A stretch of 64,000 nt of DNA. Source: Solibacillus sp. FSL R7-0682 (GTDB lineage: Bacteria; Bacillota; Bacilli; Bacillales_A; Planococcaceae). The stretch covers positions 2,376,001 through 2,440,000 of the forward strand of contig NZ_JBBOUI010000001.1 of assembly GCF_038005985.1 (NCBI RefSeq). The letters run 5' to 3'. Made by a program: the position numbers and the translations under genes. The notes under the pieces were generated by a model. It worked only from the letters and a program-made list of their open reading frames with translations, was not told the origin of the DNA and did not search any database. Below are positions 63,126 to 64,000 of the stretch, in pieces (position 1 is the stretch's first letter; each line of letters begins with the position of its first letter).

Positions 63126-64000
63126 CTAAATAAACATTTCATTTAAATAAGCTTTTTTCAAATTTTGCAGTTTTTCTAACTTGCGTTGATGCAGAACAAT
63201 GAGATTACTTAAATTATCTAAGAAAGAAGCTATCTTATTCTGTTCTTCTATACTTGGATAGGAAACAGGAATATTTTCTAATTTTGTGTAATATAAATTT
63301 GATACATTCCCTCCCTCGACACGTTTTGCAAATTCATATTTGAAAAGGGCGTTGAACATGTATGCAGTAAATAATGGATTTTGTTGTGTGTTGTAAACTG
63401 AAATCATTTCGCCTATTGCAACTCCAGGTATGCTAAGCCAACTACAATTTGCGAAATCTAATGGATCTTCGCCTACACGGGGAACAAGAACTTCGTTTCC
63501 GGTACTAAATTTCAAATTTTCTCTTGGAATATTTGTAAAAGAATAAATTGTATCAATTTTTTCTTTGTGTTTCGTATAAAGTTCTCCATATCTTACACAT
63601 GGCGTTGTTGCATCCGATGTTACTGACCATTTTGGAGCGCTTTTTCCATAATAGAAATAGCCAAATTCCCCAATAGTACCTTGTTTCCATGCACCAGTAA
63701 ATCCTGCAAATCTCCTTTTTGGCTCAAGGTCACCCTCATTGGGAAATAGTTCAGACAGATAAGCAAATTTTAAAGCTTGAGCTTTTTCTAACTTACGCTT
63801 TTGAAAAATGATATTGTTCTCTAATTCTTCAAAAAATCTACCAATTTTATTCTGCTCATCATAATTCGGAACCTTGATTTGTAATCCTTTGACAATCGAG
63901 CCTGATAAGTTCCCTTGACCACCTTGGAGATATTTATCTAAAATTTTATGTTTTTGACTGCGTAGCAATTGCATAATAAATTTTGAATCATATCCTTCTA
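63126..64000 (-). CDS. hsdS: type I restriction specificity subunit S, partial
   Basis: Open to base 64000, so the 5' end is outside the window. Visible are the end of the first target-recognition domain (GGQGNLSGSIVKGLQIKVP), a central conserved helix (NKIGRFFEELENNIIFQKRKLEKAQALKFAYLSELF), the second target-recognition domain, and the C-terminal conserved helix (NKIASFLDNLSNLIVLHQRKLEKLQNLKKAYLNEMF). The two helices are near repeats that form the HsdS coiled coil. Sets the sequence that is methylated and restricted. 15 bases before hsdR. Confidence 0.9.
   Translation of the reverse strand, partial: EGYDSKFIMQLLRSQKHKILDKYLQGGQGNLSGSIVKGLQIKVPNYDEQNKIGRFFEELENNIIFQKRKLEKAQALKFAYLSELFPNEGDLEPKRRFAGFTGAWKQGTIGEFGYFYYGKSAPKWSVTSDATTPCVRYGELYTKHKEKIDTIYSFTNIPRENLKFSTGNEVLVPRVGEDPLDFANCSWLSIPGVAIGEMISVYNTQQNPLFTAYMFNALFKYEFAKRVEGGNVSNLYYTKLENIPVSYPSIEEQNKIASFLDNLSNLIVLHQRKLEKLQNLKKAYLNEMFI

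Overview
The window is low-GC chromosomal DNA from an aerobic, probably spore-forming member of the Bacillales, most like Lysinibacillus, Solibacillus or other Planococcaceae. The evidence is Bacillales-type ribosome binding sites, frequent TTG/GTG starts, the second (archaeal/eukaryotic-like) prolyl-tRNA synthetase behind a T-box, SLH and SLAP surface-protein domains, and cydC, DUF2089 and DUF4179 genes. Genus is inferred from gene content only. No rRNA, tRNA, CRISPR array or complete insertion sequence was found.

Region 1 (1-8.6 kb): the 3' end of cydC, a small membrane protein, an SgrR-like regulator divergent from an MFS exporter, and a MarR / ring-cleaving dioxygenase / flavin monooxygenase operon resembling MhqR-controlled quinone detoxification. 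A two-gene membrane/anchored-protein unit follows.

Region 2 (8.6-18.2 kb): an eleven-gene minus-strand operon for organosulfur scavenging. It starts at a strong sigma-A-type promoter and encodes a DszC/SfnB-like flavoprotein, an SsuABC-type transporter, a YtkA/FixH-like lipoprotein, a TlpA/ResA-like thioredoxin, O-acetylhomoserine sulfhydrylase, a NifX-like protein, two LLM flavin monooxygenases and an SsuE-type FMN reductase. Together they could import a sulfonate or sulfone, release sulfite and feed sulfur to homocysteine.

Region 3 (18.4-28 kb): a VOC protein, then a two-component system with an ABC transporter whose FtsX permease is split by an in-frame TAA. This operon is headed by an unannotated 27-codon ORF with an excellent ribosome binding site. 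A DUF2089/SHOCT-like operon with a perfect 15-bp inverted repeat and a TetR-controlled pair of SMR exporters follow.

Region 4 (28-51.7 kb): ordinary core and accessory genes, including hydroxyacyl-CoA dehydrogenase with a LuxR regulator, SET, rhodanese, esterases, a gluzincin-like protein, aspA, a serine hydrolase, an ECF-like sigma factor with a DUF4179 partner, two MBL-fold hydrolases, T-box plus proS, a large BspA/InlB-repeat/SLH surface protein and a HEAT-repeat protein. A decayed XRE-like gene lies at about 44.7 kb.

Region 5 (51.7-55.9 kb): a visibly GC-richer island (30 of 60 bases G+C at 53401-53460, against 18 of 60 at 57301-57360). It carries staphyloxanthin-type carotenoid genes crtP, a wrecked aldehyde dehydrogenase, crtQ and crtO, bordered on the left by a fragment of ahpF. 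crtM and crtN are not in the window.

Region 6 (56-64 kb): an AT-rich defence island. A two-gene CBASS operon (CD-NTase plus S-4TM pore effector) is divergent from two genes I cannot identify, and a type I restriction system (hsdR, partial hsdS) runs off the right edge. The two unidentified genes between the two defence systems are the best candidates for something undescribed.
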